DNA of 64,000 bases, from contig DATAUD010000101.1 of assembly GCA_036268455.1 (NCBI GenBank), forward strand, positions 1 through 64,000, in the 5' to 3' direction. The DNA comes from DATAUD01 sp036268455 (GTDB taxonomy: Bacteria > Verrucomicrobiota > Verrucomicrobiia > Limisphaerales > Palsa-1400). The notes beneath the pieces were generated by a model. That model was not told the DNA's origin. It did not search any database and saw only the letters and a program-made list of their open reading frames with translations. Below, in pieces: positions 26,668 to 35,072 of this stretch (positions within the stretch are counted from its first letter, which is position 1; every line of letters begins with the position of its first letter). A program made the position numbers and the translations under genes.

Positions 26668-27725
26668 CGCCGCCCGATTCACCTCCAACGCGTTCCAGAG
26701 TCACGCATCACGTTTTGCTGGTTGACGACAGTCCGGATTTTACCGAAATGCTCAAGGCGCATTTGGTGAGAAAACGCGAGCCGTCATGGATTGTCCACAC
26801 GGCGGACAATTATTCGGAGGCGCTCAACTGCCTCAAATCCCACGTGGTGGATCTGGTGGTCGTGGACATCAACATGCCGGTGATGGATGGGTTGCAATTG
26901 TTGACTATGTTCAAACGAAGCCGCCCGGCGCTGCCCGTTGTGGTGCTCAGCGGCTTGGTCACGCCGGAAAATCGGGATTACGCGTTGCAGCACGGGGCGT
27001 CGCTCGTATTGAGCAAACTGGATGTAGGAGCGAGTTTCGACAGCATCTACCCGGCGCTGGAAGCAACGGTTGAGGCGCCGGCGGAAGGTTTCGGGGGAAT
27101 TGTGCGGCAAGTGGGGCTGACGGAGTTGCTGCAACTGGAATGCCTGGCGCGGAAATCCTCGGTGCTGGAGATCAAAGGTCCGAACGCGGACGGGCGCATT
27201 TATATTTCCGAGGGGAACATCATTCATGCGGAGGTGGGCGGGATTTTTGGGGAAAAGGCGCTCGCCCGTTTGTACCGGCTCAAGGGAGGGGAATTTCGTC
27301 TGGCGCCCTTCACGCAGCCCTCGCGACAGACCATTGATGGCCATTGGGAGGGATTGCTCCTGGAAGCGGCGCAATCAAGCGACGAGATGGCAAGCGAAGG
27401 GGGGACAGACAATGAAACGGGCGTTAGTCTGGAGCCGAAGCCAGGAGGGCCGCAACTGGAAGACGCCGGGCGGCGGGTCGAGGAAGTTGTGCTCAGTTCC
27501 GCGGCAAATGAGATCATCCATGAATGGAAGGCTCAGCACGCCGATCGGCGCGTGCGGCTGCTCGACTGGCTCATGGCCAAATCGGCCACCGTGACCACTT
27601 TATTGCCATCGCTGGGCAGGGCCGATCGCCTGGAGATCAACGAACCGAGAAGCCGGGTGATTTGCCTGCTGCAACCCGAGCGCAAAATGTTCGTGCGGCT
27701 GTCGGTTGCTCCGCCTGGGGATTAA
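26664..27725 (+). CDS. Response regulator with C-terminal PATAN (DUF4388) domain
   Basis: A 353-residue protein. The receiver domain (about 15-130) has the acidic pair LLVDDSPDF, phosphoacceptor D68 in VVVDINMPVMDG and the S in VVLSGLV; K118 follows in VLSKLD. A PATAN/DUF4388 domain covers about 143-225 (GLTELLQLECLARKSSVLEI, then GRIYISEGNIIHAEVGGIFG, then LKGGEFRL). In other bacteria this domain mediates protein-protein contacts in motility, polarity and regulatory pathways. A further 100-residue C-terminal region (from VEEVVLSSAANEIIHEWKA) is conserved-looking but unnamed. There is no DNA-binding domain, so output is through partners, most likely the adjacent Roadblock-like protein. Confidence 0.85.
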   Translation: MTPPDSPPTRSRVTHHVLLVDDSPDFTEMLKAHLVRKREPSWIVHTADNYSEALNCLKSHVVDLVVVDINMPVMDGLQLLTMFKRSRPALPVVVLSGLVTPENRDYALQHGASLVLSKLDVGASFDSIYPALEATVEAPAEGFGGIVRQVGLTELLQLECLARKSSVLEIKGPNADGRIYISEGNIIHAEVGGIFGEKALARLYRLKGGEFRLAPFTQPSRQTIDGHWEGLLLEAAQSSDEMASEGGTDNETGVSLEPKPGGPQLEDAGRRVEEVVLSSAANEIIHEWKAQHADRRVRLLDWLMAKSATVTTLLPSLGRADRLEINEPRSRVICLLQPERKMFVRLSVAPPGD

Positions 27726-27729
27726 AAGC

Positions 27730-28137
27730 ATGAAAAAACACCCATTTCAGGGTTGGGTGGATAGAACGGCCCAATATTCCGGTGTGCTGGCTTGCGGCGT
27801 CAGGCTGGCCAATCAATCCGTGGCGATCAAGACCTTTGACGAATCGCTTCCCGAGGCGCACCTCAAGGAGCTTTTGCAATGCCTTGCCGAAGTGGCGTTC
27901 ACTTTGCGCAACAGCCAGCTCGGCAGTTCGAGATTGCGCTGGGCGTTCGAGCACGGGCAACTTCATTCGGCGCGCCGCAAGGATGGCACGCTGGCCGTTC
28001 TGGTAATGAACAACGATCCCAACGCGATGTGGGCGATTGAGGGATTGTTCGAGGAGTTTCTCGCGACGGTTTGCGCGGCGCCCGAAAATCCGGTGCCCGG
28101 CGCGGCGGCGGAACCGGGCGGGATGCCGGAGGTTTGA
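27730..28137 (+). CDS. Roadblock/LC7-like small protein (tentative)
   Basis: A 135-residue cytoplasmic protein. I start it at ATG 27730, 4 bp after the REC-PATAN stop. The order of strands and helices is that of a Roadblock/LC7 domain such as MglB: strand SGVLACGVRLANQSVAIKTF, a long helix LKELLQCLAEVAFTLR, then strands RLRWAFEHGQLHSARR and TLAVLVMNND with a closing helix. The identification rests on this pattern, not on a strict motif. MglB-type proteins act on small Ras-like GTPases, but no GTPase gene is visible here. A Pro/Ala-rich tail of about 20 residues follows. Confidence 0.5.
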   Translation: MKKHPFQGWVDRTAQYSGVLACGVRLANQSVAIKTFDESLPEAHLKELLQCLAEVAFTLRNSQLGSSRLRWAFEHGQLHSARRKDGTLAVLVMNNDPNAMWAIEGLFEEFLATVCAAPENPVPGAAAEPGGMPEV

Positions 28138-28222
28138 AAAGCGGAGGAAAAAACTTAAGTGTTGTCTGCTTGCGCCGATAGTACAAATTGAATTTGCAAT
28201 AACCCCTTCAACTTTGGGCGAT

Positions 28223-29074
28223 ATGACGGCAACTGAAATAATAACCCAGGTAAAAGATTTGCCTGTGGTGTCGGAAACGGCGCGCAAACTGGCGTCACAA
28301 CTCAGCCAGCCTGACTTGCACCGGGACGAAATTGTCGAAACGGTCCGCTTCGATAGTGTCCTCACCGCGAAACTTCTGCGGGTGTGCAACTCGGCCGGTT
28401 CCGGGGTGCGGGAGCCAGTCGTTTCAGTGGATCAAGCGATATTGATACTTGGCGACAACGCCATTTTCCGCATGGTGTGCGCGATTGGCTTCGGCGGCGC
28501 ATTGGGATTGGCTGCCGCCGGCTACGATAACGAGGCCAATGATCTTTGGACCCACTCATTGAGCGCAGGCATTGGTTCCGAATACCTGGTAGAGGTCGAA
28601 TCCTACGGTCATTTTCTTCCATCCGCGGCCTTCACCGCGGGCTTGCTGCACGACATCGGGAAAACAGTGATAAGCAAAGCGTTGACACCGCAGATGCGAA
28701 CGGAAATCCGATCGAAGATTTCCAGCAATCCAGCCTCGCGCATGGAAGTGGAGAGGGCGGTATTGGGAACCGATCACTGCGAAGTGGGGGCTTGTTTGCT
28801 ACAGAGGTGGGCATTCCCGGATTTGATTATTGAAGCTGTGGCCAACCATCATTCGCCCCTGACCAAGCCGGCAATTCAGTTGTCGGCAGTGATTTACCTT
28901 GCCAACCGAGCCGTCCTCCATTCCGACCGAAGCGATGGATGGGAACAACGCCTTGCCGCGGCCAACAAGACGAGCGCAGAAGTGCTGGGAATGGATGTAG
29001 GGAAGGTGGAACGGCTCATGTCAGGAATCCACGAAGCAATGCAGACCCTCCCCCATTTTGAGGCGGCGGCGTGA
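28223..29074 (+). CDS. HDOD-domain signalling protein
   Basis: A 283-residue protein consisting of one HDOD domain, a relative of HD phosphohydrolases that has mostly lost catalysis and works in signalling. I start it at ATG 28223 (MTATEIITQVKDLPVVSETA). Typical segments are FDSVLTAKLLRVCNSAG, VSVDQAILILGDNAIFRMV, AAFTAGLLHDIGKTVISKAL (where an HD pair remains) and EAVANHHSP. Because H-D is kept in LLHDIGK, weak metal binding cannot be excluded. It closes the HEAT/REC-PATAN/Roadblock run after an 85-bp gap. Its stop overlaps the GTG of the decayed PEP-CTERM gene. Confidence 0.9.
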   Translation: MTATEIITQVKDLPVVSETARKLASQLSQPDLHRDEIVETVRFDSVLTAKLLRVCNSAGSGVREPVVSVDQAILILGDNAIFRMVCAIGFGGALGLAAAGYDNEANDLWTHSLSAGIGSEYLVEVESYGHFLPSAAFTAGLLHDIGKTVISKALTPQMRTEIRSKISSNPASRMEVERAVLGTDHCEVGACLLQRWAFPDLIIEAVANHHSPLTKPAIQLSAVIYLANRAVLHSDRSDGWEQRLAAANKTSAEVLGMDVGKVERLMSGIHEAMQTLPHFEAAA

Positions 29075-29315
29075 GACTTCTAATTACATATTTGAGTTTG
29101 TTACCGTTATTCGTACCTGCACAGGGGACGTTTCAAAACCTTGATTTTGAGGCAGCGAATCCTTTTCCGTTCCTGGCTGCGGCAACGACAATTGGGTTAT
29201 TGACGACATCTCATTTTCTACGACTGCCGTGCCTGAACCAAGTCCGGCGTTTTTACTGGGAATCGGCGTACTAATATTGACATTCTATCAGAAATGGAAG
29301 CGGCAAAGCGAGTGA
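29071..29315 (+). pseudogene. Internally deleted PEP-CTERM protein gene (copy 1)
   Basis: The first frame (from GTG 29071) gives a signal peptide and the start of a mature chain, VPAQGTFQNLDFEAANP. From about 29184 a different frame gives NDNWVIDDISFSTTAVPEPS and then a membrane anchor, FLLGIGVLILTFYQKWKRQ, ending at TGA 29313-29315. That second part is a textbook PEP-CTERM sorting tail: VPEPS, hydrophobic helix, basic end, normally recognised by an exosortase. Head and tail are in different frames, and the roughly 150-residue middle is missing. The gene therefore looks like an internally deleted pseudogene. Copy 2 begins at its end and retains that middle. Confidence 0.75.
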
Positions 29316-29874
29316 AGGCATGGCTGATACTTTTCGTGTTCGGACCAGTTCTTTCGGTTTCGGCGCAAGGGACGTTTCAAAATTTGGGTTTCGAGGATGC
29401 CAATCCCGTTATTGTTCCCAACAGTCCGTTCTATCCATACGGCGTAACGGCGGCGAGTGCGTTTCCTGATTGGACGGTCATGATAGGTGGCGTTCAACAA
29501 ACACAGGTTAACTACAATGATTCAAGTACCGGTGCAACGTGGGTTTCTCTAGTGGGACCTGGCTATGGTGCAATTGACGGTGACTACAGCGCCCTTTGCA
29601 AGGCGGCGGAACCGCTTCTGATGCGTCCATCAGCCAAACTGGCACGATTCCGGCGTCTGCTCAATCGCTGCTTTTCGAGGAACAGGGATTACAGGGAGCG
29701 GCGAATCCGCAATTGGGGGTTGGGAACTTTGCTGTGTTGATTGGCGACCAGAGCATTCCACTTGAAGTTGTATCGTCCGGTGCAAACTATACGCTTTATG
29801 GTGCGAACATCTCCGCCTGGGATGGCCAAAGTAAAGAATTGACGTTTTCGGCTCATCTCGACCTAACCCCTTAA
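29312..29874 (+). pseudogene. Frameshifted PEP-CTERM-family protein gene lacking its anchor (copy 2)
   Basis: From GTG 29312, overlapping the previous stop as GTGA, the frame encodes a signal peptide and SVSAQGTFQNLGFEDANP. It then runs as a beta-rich chain to GDYSAL at about 29594. There it shifts: the continuing sequence LQGGGTASDASISQTGTIP is in the -1 frame, as if one T was lost from the run at 29595-29597. It ends NISAWDGQSKELTFSAHLDL-TP at TAA 29872-29874, without the PEP-CTERM anchor. The head matches copy 1 closely (QGTFQNL[DG]FE), so the two are tandem duplicates. A sequencing error or programmed shift cannot be excluded from sequence alone. Confidence 0.7.
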
Positions 29875-30335
29875 AATCAGGGGACTCCACACATTCGTTT
29901 GAATACAAACGGCTCCATTGCTGTCAAAACCCAGGCGCCCAAAAGGCTTGTTCTTTGAAATTTTGACGGCCAATATTTGCCGTCCTTCGGGTCAAGGTTG
30001 AGTTAAACTCGGTCAAACCCCTGTTGTGGAGACTTTTTGCCGCTGCGGAGTCTGCGTATAGTGTTGATGTAGAACATCTTGCAATCTACGTCTTCGTCAA
30101 AACCTGCGCTGTTTTCCGCGTCCGTCGGTCAAGCCTGGTCAAAGTGGGTCAAGGTTCGTTTCAATTTGAAACTCAAGAAATCACGAAAAAGAATTCCTGA
30201 TTTTATGAGTTCCAAATCAATCTCTCCCGCCACCCGCTAACAATGAATCTGATTCGTCCGAACCAATCAAGCCTGGTAAAGGTTAATCAAGGTTCTTAAG
30301 CTTTCTGGGATTTCTGACGATTACCAAGTGAGTTT
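29875..30335. other. Intergenic spacer between decayed PEP-CTERM gene and REC gene
   Basis: About 460 bases with no acceptable coding frame. The notable content is three clusters of phased GGTCAA-like hexamers (separate entry). The promoter of the REC gene at 30336 should lie at its right end, but no clear -35/-10 pair stands out. Confidence 0.6.
29990..30294 (+). repeat. Three clusters of 10-bp-phased GGTCAA hexamers
   Basis: Cluster 2 has GGTCAA at 30127, 30137 and 30147, exactly 10 bp apart. Cluster 3 has the related AATCAA, GGTAAA and AATCAA at 30265, 30275 and 30285, again 10 bp apart. The two share AAGCCTGGT and TCAAGGTT in register. Cluster 1 is looser, with GGTCAA at 29990 and 30011 and AGTTAA at 30001. 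Cluster starts are 137 and 138 bp apart. Phasing at one DNA turn resembles iterons or an array of regulator sites on one face of the helix. I know of no named element that fits. Confidence 0.55.
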
Positions 30336-30782
30336 ATGCAGAGCGGCTTGGTATTGGAACCTTCGGGCAGAGAGGTGGATGAATCGAACGTCACGGCAGC
30401 GCCCGGCGGTGACGAAACGATTTTGCTTGCGGAAGACGATCCATCCCTGCGCATCTCCCTTCGGAAAACACTTTCCCAAATGGGGTACCGAGTTCTCGAC
30501 GCCGCGACAGGGGCAACAGCGCTGGAACTGTGGAAAGAAAATCGGGACGCTATTGGGTTACTGTTGACAGATATGACAATGCCAGGAGGAATGACAGGGA
30601 AAGAATTGGCCCAATGTCTCCTCCAGGATGCTCCGAAGCTCAAAGTGATTTACATGAGCGCGTATAGCGCCAAATATGCCGGGAAGGACTTTCCGTTGAT
30701 AGAGGGCGATAACTTTCTCGCCAAACCATTCGACGCAGCCAAACTCGCCCGGACCATCCGCGGCAAGCTGGACGCGAATTAA
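30336..30782 (+). CDS. Stand-alone receiver (REC) domain protein
   Basis: A 148-residue protein: a 25-residue lead, then one receiver domain. It has the acidic pair in ETILLAEDDPSLR, phosphoacceptor D79 in LLLTDMTMPGGMTG, the S in IYMSAYS and K in FLAKPFD. The opening G-D-E-T-I-L-L and the TMPGGMTG segment are characteristic of receiver domains fused to the C-terminus of hybrid histidine kinases. It may therefore descend from such a kinase or act as a phosphate shuttle. No kinase fragment is visible upstream. It converges on the GH2 gene with a 5-bp gap. Confidence 0.85.
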   Translation: MQSGLVLEPSGREVDESNVTAAPGGDETILLAEDDPSLRISLRKTLSQMGYRVLDAATGATALELWKENRDAIGLLLTDMTMPGGMTGKELAQCLLQDAPKLKVIYMSAYSAKYAGKDFPLIEGDNFLAKPFDAAKLARTIRGKLDAN

Positions 30783-30787
30783 TTCCT

Positions 30788-33682
30788 TTACGGGGCAAAG
30801 GTCTTCGCGATCACGTTCCAGCCATCCACTGAAACGCTCCATTGCCTCGCCAGCGAGGCTTCGATTTGAATTTTGCGCGATTCACCGGGCATCAATGTAA
30901 AATAATTATCGGAGTAGTAAGCAGGCAAAATACGCTTGTTCGTCGATGCGTCACGCAACGTCAGGTGCACTCCCAAAGCGGGGGCCGCGCCGGTATTCGT
31001 GATGTTCGCAATCACGCTGCCGTTGCCCCTGCTCAGGCCAGCTTCCAACGTCACGGACGGGAGCGTGTTCAACTCCCGCAATTGCTCTTCTTCACGCGCG
31101 TGCCAGTAAAAGTTTTCCGAAAGCAACTGGCCTCCCTTGTCCCGCAATTCCAATCGGACGAAATGCGCGCCGCTTTGCGGCCAATTGATCGTGAATGCGT
31201 CACCTGTGGTGTCGGGCGCAACGGTGACGGTGGCTTCGTCGGTCCGCTCGGGAATTCCCTGGAGATTGTAAAGGACGGCGGTGGCGGTAGCTTCGGAAAT
31301 GGGATCGGCGAAGTGGTTGATGACGGCGACTTTGCAATCGGGCAGGTTCATTTGAATGTGAATGGGTTCGGCGGCTTTTTTTGCGCCGTACAGCGAGGCG
31401 TTTGCGTCGTAATCCCAACTGTAGAACTGCCAGACGACACTCGGCCATGAAGGATGGCTCATCCAAACGAGCACGCCGCTGCTATCCTTCCACATCCTGC
31501 TGTTAAATCCCTCGTAAATGGCCCGGAAGGTTTCGTAATTGACCATTTGCGCCTTACGACAAAGATCGTCCAGATTTGTGGCTTCTCCGTAGCGCCGGGC
31601 AATGGTGTTGAGAATCTCGACGCGATTGCCGGCGCCTTTGGAGTGAAAATCGTGATAGGCCCAGACATCGCCCGGCGGCCAGAGGTCCTCGGGCGCCATC
31701 ATCGACCGCATGACTTCGGCGGAGGGAATCGAACTGGCGCCCATTTCCGTGCTGAAACCGGAATTTAAATTGGTAAAATAATTTTCGAGCCGGGTGTTTG
31801 ACCACGGGCCGCTCACCCGCAGGTTGACCCAGCGCGAATTGGGCTGGTAATAACGGGTGCCGTCGAGTTCCCGAATCAATTTGTCATTGCCGTTGTTAAT
31901 GTCGTCGGGCGGGACGCCTTCGTTCATCGAACACCAGAGCGCGATGGAAGGATGGTTGCGGAAACGTTTGATGGTATCGGCGACATTGCGCAAAAAGAGT
32001 TCATGATCGAGCGGAACATAGTTCCAGCCCTCGGTGTCCATCCAAAAATCATTCCAGACCAGGATGCCGTATTCGTCGCACAAGTCGTAAAACGTTTCGG
32101 AAGTGTCCTGGCCGCTCCAATTGCGGATCATAGTCAAATGGGCGTCGCGAGACATGTGGATATACGGCTCCAGCTTTTCGCGCGAGACGTTTTTCATCGC
32201 GTCGTCCATTCCCCAATTGCCGCCAAGGCAAAGGATTTTCCTGCCATTGACCTTGATGACGAGGTAACGGCCCATATCCGAATCGTCCACTGGGCGCACG
32301 GCCGGGGAATTTTCCCCGGCAGGCAGCAGGACTGGATGGACGGGGAGTTCCTTGCCGTGTTCGCGCCAGTGCATCGCGGCGCGCGTATTGTCGAGAATGG
32401 CGTCTGTGGAACCCTGGACGGCGGCAGGGGTGAATTCAATCCGTTCGTGTCCGCCATCGGGTTTGCCCACTTCCAATTCATAGGTCATTTGGCGGATGCC
32501 GAATCGGACGGATTCGGTGTCGGATTCCACGCCATCGCTTGTGACAAAACTTAAATGGAGATGGTAGAGGTTCGGCTCGCCGTAACCGTTGGGCCACCAA
32601 AGGCGCGGCTGGCGGACGGTCAGTTGGGGAAAATCGTCCGGCGTGAATTGGACGGTTCTTGTTTCTCCGCCAGCCAGCGAAACGAGCTTGGAAAATTCCA
32701 CGCCTTCAAAATCGCCTTTGAGCGTGCCTTCGGTGGGCTGGCCGCGGGCGGCGTGAAGATCGACATTCACCGTTATGTCCGCCCGGGAAAGGTCCGGCAC
32801 GGGCAGAACGGTGACAACATGCGGGTCAGCGATGGTGACCGGGCCGGTTGCGCGCAAGACGACATCCTGCCAAATGCCGGAACAGCGATCGCGAATGGCC
32901 GGAATCCAATCCCATCCCTCCGAGCAAACAAAAGTCGGCCCGTCCAGGCAGAGCGCGCCGCCATTGTCGCCGGGGCCGAATTTCACGGATTGCTCGCTGG
33001 GAATTCCGGGATCGGGCGCAGGCGCAATCATGACAGCCAGAACATTTTTGGCGCCCGGCTGCGCGAGGGCGGTAACGTTGAAATTACCGCGAATGAAAGC
33101 GCCGGTGATGTGCCCGAGATATTTGCCGTTGAACCAAACTTCGGCGTAGTAATTGATGCCGTTGAACTGCAACGCAAGTTCCTTGCCGGCAAACGAAGCG
33201 GGGATGGTGAACTCAGTGCGGTACCAATAATCCTGCTTGTTGAGGCTTTCCGGAATCTCCAGATTATTTAGGCCGAAATAAGGGTCAGGATAAACGCCCT
33301 CGTTAACCAGCGAAGTCAGGACTGTGCCGGGAACGGTCGCGTCATACCAGCCATGCGTATCGATTCCGGGCACCGAGAGGACGGCGCCGTTCGTGGTGAC
33401 GTTGCGCGCCTCGGTCATTTCCCAGCCGGCGTTAAATGTGATCGTGTTTCCCGAAATGGCCGGCGCAGGCCGGCTTGCGAGCTTCTGTTTTCGATGCGCC
33501 ACTGGCAGCGGCGCGCGGGATTGAGGGAGGGTCTCCGGCGGTTGAATTTTGAAGCCGCTCGCCCCGACTTTTTCCGCCGGATGAAGGGTGGGCATGGGGC
33601 GAAACTCGCCGGGGGTTTCGGCTTGGAGCGAGGCAACGGCCGTTCCAAAACATATTAGAAAGGCGATAACGCGGTGTGTCAT
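30788..33682 (-). CDS. Secreted GH2 exoglycosidase (exo-beta-D-glucosaminidase / beta-mannosidase type)
   Basis: A 964-residue exported enzyme. I start it at ATG 33682, giving a signal peptide ending VASLQA|ETPG. The N-terminal sugar-binding domain has DATVPGTVLTSLVNEGVYPD and a W-Y-R motif (KQDYWYRTEF). An Ig-like domain follows, then the TIM barrel with acid/base E588 in LWCSMNEGVPP and probable nucleophile E646 in GFSTEMGASSIPS. The segment after the nucleophile, MRSMMAPEDLWPP, resembles exo-beta-D-glucosaminidases such as CsxA. A beta-mannosidase-like specificity is also possible. It probably acts in the periplasm or outside the cell on chitosan- or mannan-type oligosaccharides. It stands alone on its strand. 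Confidence 0.88.
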   Translation of the reverse strand: MTHRVIAFLICFGTAVASLQAETPGEFRPMPTLHPAEKVGASGFKIQPPETLPQSRAPLPVAHRKQKLASRPAPAISGNTITFNAGWEMTEARNVTTNGAVLSVPGIDTHGWYDATVPGTVLTSLVNEGVYPDPYFGLNNLEIPESLNKQDYWYRTEFTIPASFAGKELALQFNGINYYAEVWFNGKYLGHITGAFIRGNFNVTALAQPGAKNVLAVMIAPAPDPGIPSEQSVKFGPGDNGGALCLDGPTFVCSEGWDWIPAIRDRCSGIWQDVVLRATGPVTIADPHVVTVLPVPDLSRADITVNVDLHAARGQPTEGTLKGDFEGVEFSKLVSLAGGETRTVQFTPDDFPQLTVRQPRLWWPNGYGEPNLYHLHLSFVTSDGVESDTESVRFGIRQMTYELEVGKPDGGHERIEFTPAAVQGSTDAILDNTRAAMHWREHGKELPVHPVLLPAGENSPAVRPVDDSDMGRYLVIKVNGRKILCLGGNWGMDDAMKNVSREKLEPYIHMSRDAHLTMIRNWSGQDTSETFYDLCDEYGILVWNDFWMDTEGWNYVPLDHELFLRNVADTIKRFRNHPSIALWCSMNEGVPPDDINNGNDKLIRELDGTRYYQPNSRWVNLRVSGPWSNTRLENYFTNLNSGFSTEMGASSIPSAEVMRSMMAPEDLWPPGDVWAYHDFHSKGAGNRVEILNTIARRYGEATNLDDLCRKAQMVNYETFRAIYEGFNSRMWKDSSGVLVWMSHPSWPSVVWQFYSWDYDANASLYGAKKAAEPIHIQMNLPDCKVAVINHFADPISEATATAVLYNLQGIPERTDEATVTVAPDTTGDAFTINWPQSGAHFVRLELRDKGGQLLSENFYWHAREEEQLRELNTLPSVTLEAGLSRGNGSVIANITNTGAAPALGVHLTLRDASTNKRILPAYYSDNYFTLMPGESRKIQIEASLARQWSVSVDGWNVIAKTFAP

Positions 33683-33761
33683 ATTTTGATCGAGTCTGAA
33701 CAAAACGAGACCAGGCCGCCATCATCCGAAAGGCGTATATTTCGCAAATTCAAACAGGTTC

Positions 33762-34901
33762 TTATAAACCGGTTTGGCGCTTGGCGCGTTTGCGACTGGT
33801 CTTGACCTTGGTCACGGTGCCGACCTGCAGATAAAGCGATTTCACTTTTTCGTAAGTGGAATCGCGACGGTCATACAGCCGTTTCAACTTTCGCGACGCA
33901 TGGCGATTAAGCGCGTAAGCGGTCAGCAGCGGCAGCGCGATGGTCGAATCGACGTAAGCGACAACGCAATCGGGCAGGCTGTTGGGATCGACTTTTCCCC
34001 AACTGACGGCTTCGGAGGGCGTCGCGCCGCTCAAACCGCCGGTGTCGGCTCGCGCATCGGTGCATTGTAGAAAATAATCGTGGCCCTTTTCGGCGATGCC
34101 CATGACCTCCTGAATCTGCGGCTCGGTTTGCAGCATGAAGTTTTTCGGCGACCCGCCGCCCAGAATAAAAACGGAAGATTTGCGCCCCGACGATTTGGCC
34201 TCATAGACAATCGCGGCCGTTTGATTGACATCGCGATTGACGTCGATGAGCAGCTTAGAATCGCGCATGGCCATGGCGGCGACGTTCATGCCGATGGAAC
34301 TGTCGCCGGGACTGCTGGTGAAGACCGGCACGCCGCATTCGTACGCCGCGGCGACAATCGAACTGTCGCGCACTTTGAGTTGCCTGCCCCGCTCGGAAAC
34401 ATACTTGCCGAGAAGGTAATGAAACTCGTCGCTGCCCATCGTCCGCTGGAATTCAGGTCCCTGGATGACCTCGCGGACAAAAGCATCGGTATCGAGCAGG
34501 ACATTATAGTCAAATAAAATGTCGTAAATGCGGATGACGCCGTCGCGATGAAGAGCAACGTCATCCAGGAAGGGCGAGCCCTGGTAGAGCGCCATATCAA
34601 GCCCGTAGTGGAGATCGTGATAGAGGTTGGCTCCGGTGGAAACAATCCAATCGACAAACCCCGCGCGCATCAGGGGAATCAAACAGGATTTTCCCAGGCC
34701 GGCGGGGGTCAGCGCGCCAGTCAGGCTCATGCCAATCAGGCCGTCGTTGGGGAGCATGTTATTTGTCAACAATTTCGCGGCCTCGCGCAGGCGTCCGGCG
34801 TTGTAGGCGAGGAACGTTTGCTCGACCAGGTCGGCTGCCGATATTTTTTTCCGGATGCCCAAAGGATTCAACCTGGGGTAAGCGGCAAATTTTTTGCTCA
34901 T
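33762..34901 (-). CDS. Deoxyhypusine synthase-like / homospermidine synthase-like enzyme
   Basis: A 379-residue protein of the deoxyhypusine synthase family. NAD-dependent members transfer an aminobutyl group from spermidine to a lysine (eukaryotes, archaea) or to putrescine, making homospermidine (bacteria). Recognisable segments are VDWIVSTGANLYHDLHYGL, VFTSSPGDSSIGMN, VFILGGGSPKNFMLQTEPQ and GGLSGATPSEAVSWGKVDP. The Lys of SWGK corresponds to the active-site lysine. Bacteria lack the eIF5A substrate, so a polyamine product is the likelier outcome, but this is inference. It is divergent from prpB across about 170 bp. Confidence 0.85.
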   Translation of the reverse strand: MSKKFAAYPRLNPLGIRKKISAADLVEQTFLAYNAGRLREAAKLLTNNMLPNDGLIGMSLTGALTPAGLGKSCLIPLMRAGFVDWIVSTGANLYHDLHYGLDMALYQGSPFLDDVALHRDGVIRIYDILFDYNVLLDTDAFVREVIQGPEFQRTMGSDEFHYLLGKYVSERGRQLKVRDSSIVAAAYECGVPVFTSSPGDSSIGMNVAAMAMRDSKLLIDVNRDVNQTAAIVYEAKSSGRKSSVFILGGGSPKNFMLQTEPQIQEVMGIAEKGHDYFLQCTDARADTGGLSGATPSEAVSWGKVDPNSLPDCVVAYVDSTIALPLLTAYALNRHASRKLKRLYDRRDSTYEKVKSLYLQVGTVTKVKTSRKRAKRQTGL

Positions 34902-35072
34902 GCGCGGAATCTTTGCGGAATGTTTCGGAAAGGGAAGTAAAAATTAAAACCAGCAGGAGCTTAACGGTATATTTCCCTGCCATTTGTTTCAGATTTTCTC
35001 GTAGCTCTTTTTCAAACACATAGGGCGATTGAATGCCTCGCATTCCAAAACGCGGCGTGGTATTTTAATTCG

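Noticed and set aside
29990..30294. CRISPR array
   Set aside because: The repeats are hexamers in triplets with about 137-bp spacing and imperfect copies, there are no uniform spacers, and no cas genes are near.
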